From positions 25,643-89,642 of the forward strand of contig JBDKTO010000091.1 in NCBI GenBank assembly GCA_039680175.1: a DNA stretch of 64,000 nt. Reading direction: 5' to 3'. This document shows positions 61,659 through 64,000 of the stretch, piece by piece (the stretch's first letter is position 1; every line of letters starts with the position of its first letter). A model generated the notes under the pieces. It saw only the letters and a list, made by a program, of their open reading frames with translations, made no database searches and was not told the DNA's origin. This DNA comes from Veillonellales bacterium (GTDB lineage Bacteria > Bacillota > Negativicutes > JAAYSF01). A program made the translations under genes and the position numbers.

Positions 61659-63062
61659 ATGACGAAGAGAGGGTTATATGCTCTTGTTACCATCGGTGTT
61701 TTGGCAATCGTCTGGTGTATACCTGTACCATTAGGTTTAAAAACTCAAGCATGGCATTTATTTGCCATCTTTCTTGCTACAGTTGTCGGTTTTATCCTGT
61801 CGCCGGTTCCTAACGGTGTTGTTGCGCTTTCGGCCGTTGTTTTCTCTGTGTTTACAGGCACTCTAAAGCTAAAAGAAGCGCTTACCGCTTTTAGTGGTAG
61901 CACTGTATGGTTAGTTGTTGCTGCCTTTATCTTCGCCATTGGGTTGCGAAAGACAGGACTGGGGCGTAGAATTGCCTTTTTGTTTATTCATTCCTTTGGG
62001 GGTAATCCGTTAACACTGGCTTATTCAATGGCTGCCACCAATCTGGTTCTCGGGCCAGCTATTCCCTCCAGTTCCGCACGGTCTGGCGGCGTTCTCTTTC
62101 CTATCGTCAGGAGTATCTGCCAAACATTTAATTCTTACCCTGGCCCGTCAGCTAAACGCCTTGGCTCTTTTCTTATGTCTTCTGTTTTTCACGTGGATCT
62201 CATAGTATGTGCAATGTTCCTGACATCAATGGCAGCTAATCCACTATCAGCCGAACTCGCCAGGCAAACCTTGGGGGTTACCATCACCTGGGGCACTTGG
62301 GCTTTGGCTGCTAGCGTTCCTGGTATTGTTAGTCTGATTGTTATTCCTTATGTTTTATATAAACTTTGTCCGCCTGATTTGAAGAAAACGCAGGAAGCAA
62401 AAAAAATGGCGGCAGAGGAATTGGAAAAGATAGGCCCCATGAGCAGTAAGGAAAAAATTATGCTAACTATTTTCTTGGGTGCCATAGTCTTATGGGCTAC
62501 TGGCGAAATTACCAAGTTTGATGGCACTCAGGTTGCGCTGCTCGGTATTTGCGCTATGTTGATATGCAATGTTATATCCTGGCAAGATGTAACTAAGGAA
62601 GATAAAGCATGGGACATCCTAATGTGGATGGGCATTGTGGTTATGCTCGCCGACTTTCTGAATAAATCCGGTTTCATTAAATGGTTTGCCGCTGGTGTTA
62701 GTGTTGCATTGGCCGGAACAAGTTGGATAGTTGCCTTAGTTATCGCTTTCCTGGTTTATTTTTACTCTCATTATGGTTTTGCCAGCATGACAGCGCACGT
62801 TACCGCTATGTATGCGGCTTTGATTGCAGTGGCCGCAGCTGCTGGCGCACCTCCTTTTTTGGCGGCTTTCTCAATTGCAATCTGTGCTAATCTGTGCGGT
62901 TGCTTGACTCATTTTGGCACTGGACCGGCTGCAATTTTTTTTGGGGAAGGCTATGTAGACCAAGCTACTTGGTGGCGCAATGGTTTTATCGTATCATTAT
63001 TCCACATCATAATCTGGCTTGGATTGGGAAGCTGCTGGTGGAAGATATTGGGAATTTGGTAA
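61659..63062 (+). CDS. DASS-family sodium/anion symporter
   Basis: A 467-residue membrane protein of the divalent anion:Na+ symporter family (CitT/YflS-like). Seen: about 12 hydrophobic segments, NLVLGPAIPSSSARSGG and CGCLTHFGTGPAAIFFGEGYV, the two substrate/sodium motifs of the family. I chose the ATG at 61659 after GAGGAGG; another ATG five codons earlier overlaps that site. Expected to import a di- or tricarboxylate for the MmgE/PrpD protein. Confidence 0.87.
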   Translation: MTKRGLYALVTIGVLAIVWCIPVPLGLKTQAWHLFAIFLATVVGFILSPVPNGVVALSAVVFSVFTGTLKLKEALTAFSGSTVWLVVAAFIFAIGLRKTGLGRRIAFLFIHSFGGNPLTLAYSMAATNLVLGPAIPSSSARSGGVLFPIVRSICQTFNSYPGPSAKRLGSFLMSSVFHVDLIVCAMFLTSMAANPLSAELARQTLGVTITWGTWALAASVPGIVSLIVIPYVLYKLCPPDLKKTQEAKKMAAEELEKIGPMSSKEKIMLTIFLGAIVLWATGEITKFDGTQVALLGICAMLICNVISWQDVTKEDKAWDILMWMGIVVMLADFLNKSGFIKWFAAGVSVALAGTSWIVALVIAFLVYFYSHYGFASMTAHVTAMYAALIAVAAAAGAPPFLAAFSIAICANLCGCLTHFGTGPAAIFFGEGYVDQATWWRNGFIVSLFHIIIWLGLGSCWWKILGIW

Positions 63063-63288
63063 TGGGTACGAATAATGAATGCGCTTCGGTTCTCCGGGTT
63101 AACTGGTGATGTACCGGATAAAATCCTAAATTGGTCTTTAAAGTTTATTCGTTTTCTTGTTCTTCGTAATCACTTCACGAAATGTATATACTCAATTTAT
63201 AGCAAATTAGGAAGATGATTCCAATAATTTTTTTTGAGTTTTCAGACTTTATGTCACTATTTTAGCGTTTTAAAATCAATCAGAATAT

Positions 63289-64000
63289 GTGGTGTGGATA
63301 ACGGCTGGACCACAGCCAGCCGATACAACAACCCTAATCCCTTTTTTGCAGGAACAAGAAACCTTCTTTCCGTACCGATATAAAAATGTAGTGGCAGATT
63401 CCGGTTATGAAAGCGAAGAAAATTATCTTTACCTGCGAAAACAGAAACAGGCAGGTTACATCAAGCCATTCAATTATGAACAAAAAAGGCGCGCAAATAT
63501 AAGGAAGACATTGGCGTAGGGAGAATATGCCATACGATAAGATAAGTGACAGTTATCTTTGCGCGAATGGGAAGAAAATCACCAAAGATGAAATTCGGTG
63601 GGTAAAAAACCGACGGGATATGTCAGCGAAAAAGCCTTGTATTCCTGCAAAAGCTGTGCAGGATGCATGTATAAAGCCGAGTGCATCAAAGGACGCAACC
63701 GTAAGCTCCCGCTTTGGGAAAGAAGCAAACATTTTGAAGTTGCTAAAACCTTTCAGGCAAAACGGATGGAATCTTTACAACGCATCGTGAGCGAAGAAGG
63801 CCAATTGCTCAGAATGAATCGAAGTATTCAATCCGAAGGTGCTTTTGGCGAGGTAAAATGGAATATGCAGTTCCGGCGTTTTTTGTGCCGGGGTACGGAA
63901 AATGTATTGGCCGAAAGCATCCTGCTCGGACTCGCGCATAATGTGAACAAGCTGCATTCGAAGATACAGCACGGGCATTGTGGAGAATACCTTCATCCGT
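63289..64000 (+). pseudogene. IS1182-type transposase remnant, frameshifted and cut by the window end
   Basis: Three frames must be joined to recover the protein: 63289 on (TTTLIPFLQEQE, VVADSGYESEENYLYL with the catalytic Asp, YIKPFNYE), then ENMPYDK...CANGKKI near 63521-63575, then from 63616 to the end GYVSEKALYSCKSCAGC and SEGAFGEVKWNMQFRRFL with the C-terminal Glu. The N-terminal third (DUF772) is missing; the 226 bases upstream (63063-63288) hold no gene. It is an inactive copy. Confidence 0.85.

Overview
The window looks like a chromosome segment of a spore-forming, diderm Firmicute of the Negativicutes (Sporomusa/Pelosinus type). The evidence is moderate-GC DNA with strong GGAGG ribosome sites, a Spo0E-family sporulation phosphatase, an ArnT-like lipid-sugar transferase beside a two-component system (an outer-membrane trait), and many corrinoid-dependent methyl-transfer genes. 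The genus is inferred from gene content, not from any search.

Layout. 1-3.3 kb: the tail of an unidentified gene, then an AbgA-like M20 hydrolase and aspartate ammonia-lyase. 3.3-7.0 kb: sensor kinase, response regulator and a GT39 sugar transferase. 7.2-11.7 kb: acetyltransferase, PadR regulator, an SsuABC/TauABC-like importer and a BioB-like radical SAM enzyme. 11.8-25.5 kb: the core of the window, a monomethylamine/pyrrolysine island on the minus strand. It holds CobW GTPase, a UroD-thioredoxin fusion, pylSn, pylD, pylC, pylB, pylSc, an MtbA-like methyltransferase, the amber suppressor tRNA pylT, mtmB with an in-frame TAG codon, mtmC, a second corrinoid protein, an HTH protein and a RamA-like corrinoid activator. 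Divergent from it at 26-28 kb are amtB and glnB. Both sides of this divergent region carry leader hairpins of one design: a hexaloop with A at position 1 and G at position 4, followed by an overlapping terminator. This is the pattern expected for ANTAR-protein antitermination, and it suggests that ammonium/methylammonium uptake and methylamine breakdown are controlled together.

28-36.5 kb: two divergent modules, each a TPR or glycosyltransferase-TPR unit facing a beta-rich surface-type protein (one with eight 12-residue GTVSITGTP repeats). All four start points have promoters like those read by the late mother-cell sigma factor (mACm, 15-16 bases, CATAnnnTA-like), so this looks like a spore-surface glycosylation locus. 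36.6-40.5 kb (minus) and 40.8-51.1 kb (plus): sugar-nucleotide genes (galE, sedoheptulose-phosphate isomerase, heptose kinase, nucleotidyltransferase, split transketolase, two epimerases, several methyltransferases) and multidomain glycosyltransferases, including a GT2 / methyltransferase-like / GT10 fusion.

51.2-58.9 kb: a two-gene membrane system divergent from an M20 hydrolase, then housekeeping genes (PBP2, spo0E-like, gltX, tRNA-Glu) and three small unknown genes. 59-63 kb: a LysR regulator divergent from an MmgE/PrpD dehydratase and a dicarboxylate-type Na+ symporter. 63.3-64 kb: a frameshifted IS1182-type transposase that runs off the end.

How the island should work (inference from known families): methylamine enters, possibly through AmtB. 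The pyrrolysine enzyme MtmB moves its methyl group to MtmC. MtbA-like or UroD-fusion proteins pass the methyl on, RamA-like protein re-reduces inactive cobalt, and PylBCD plus PylSn/PylSc and pylT supply the 22nd amino acid. Ammonium is released and sensed through GlnB.
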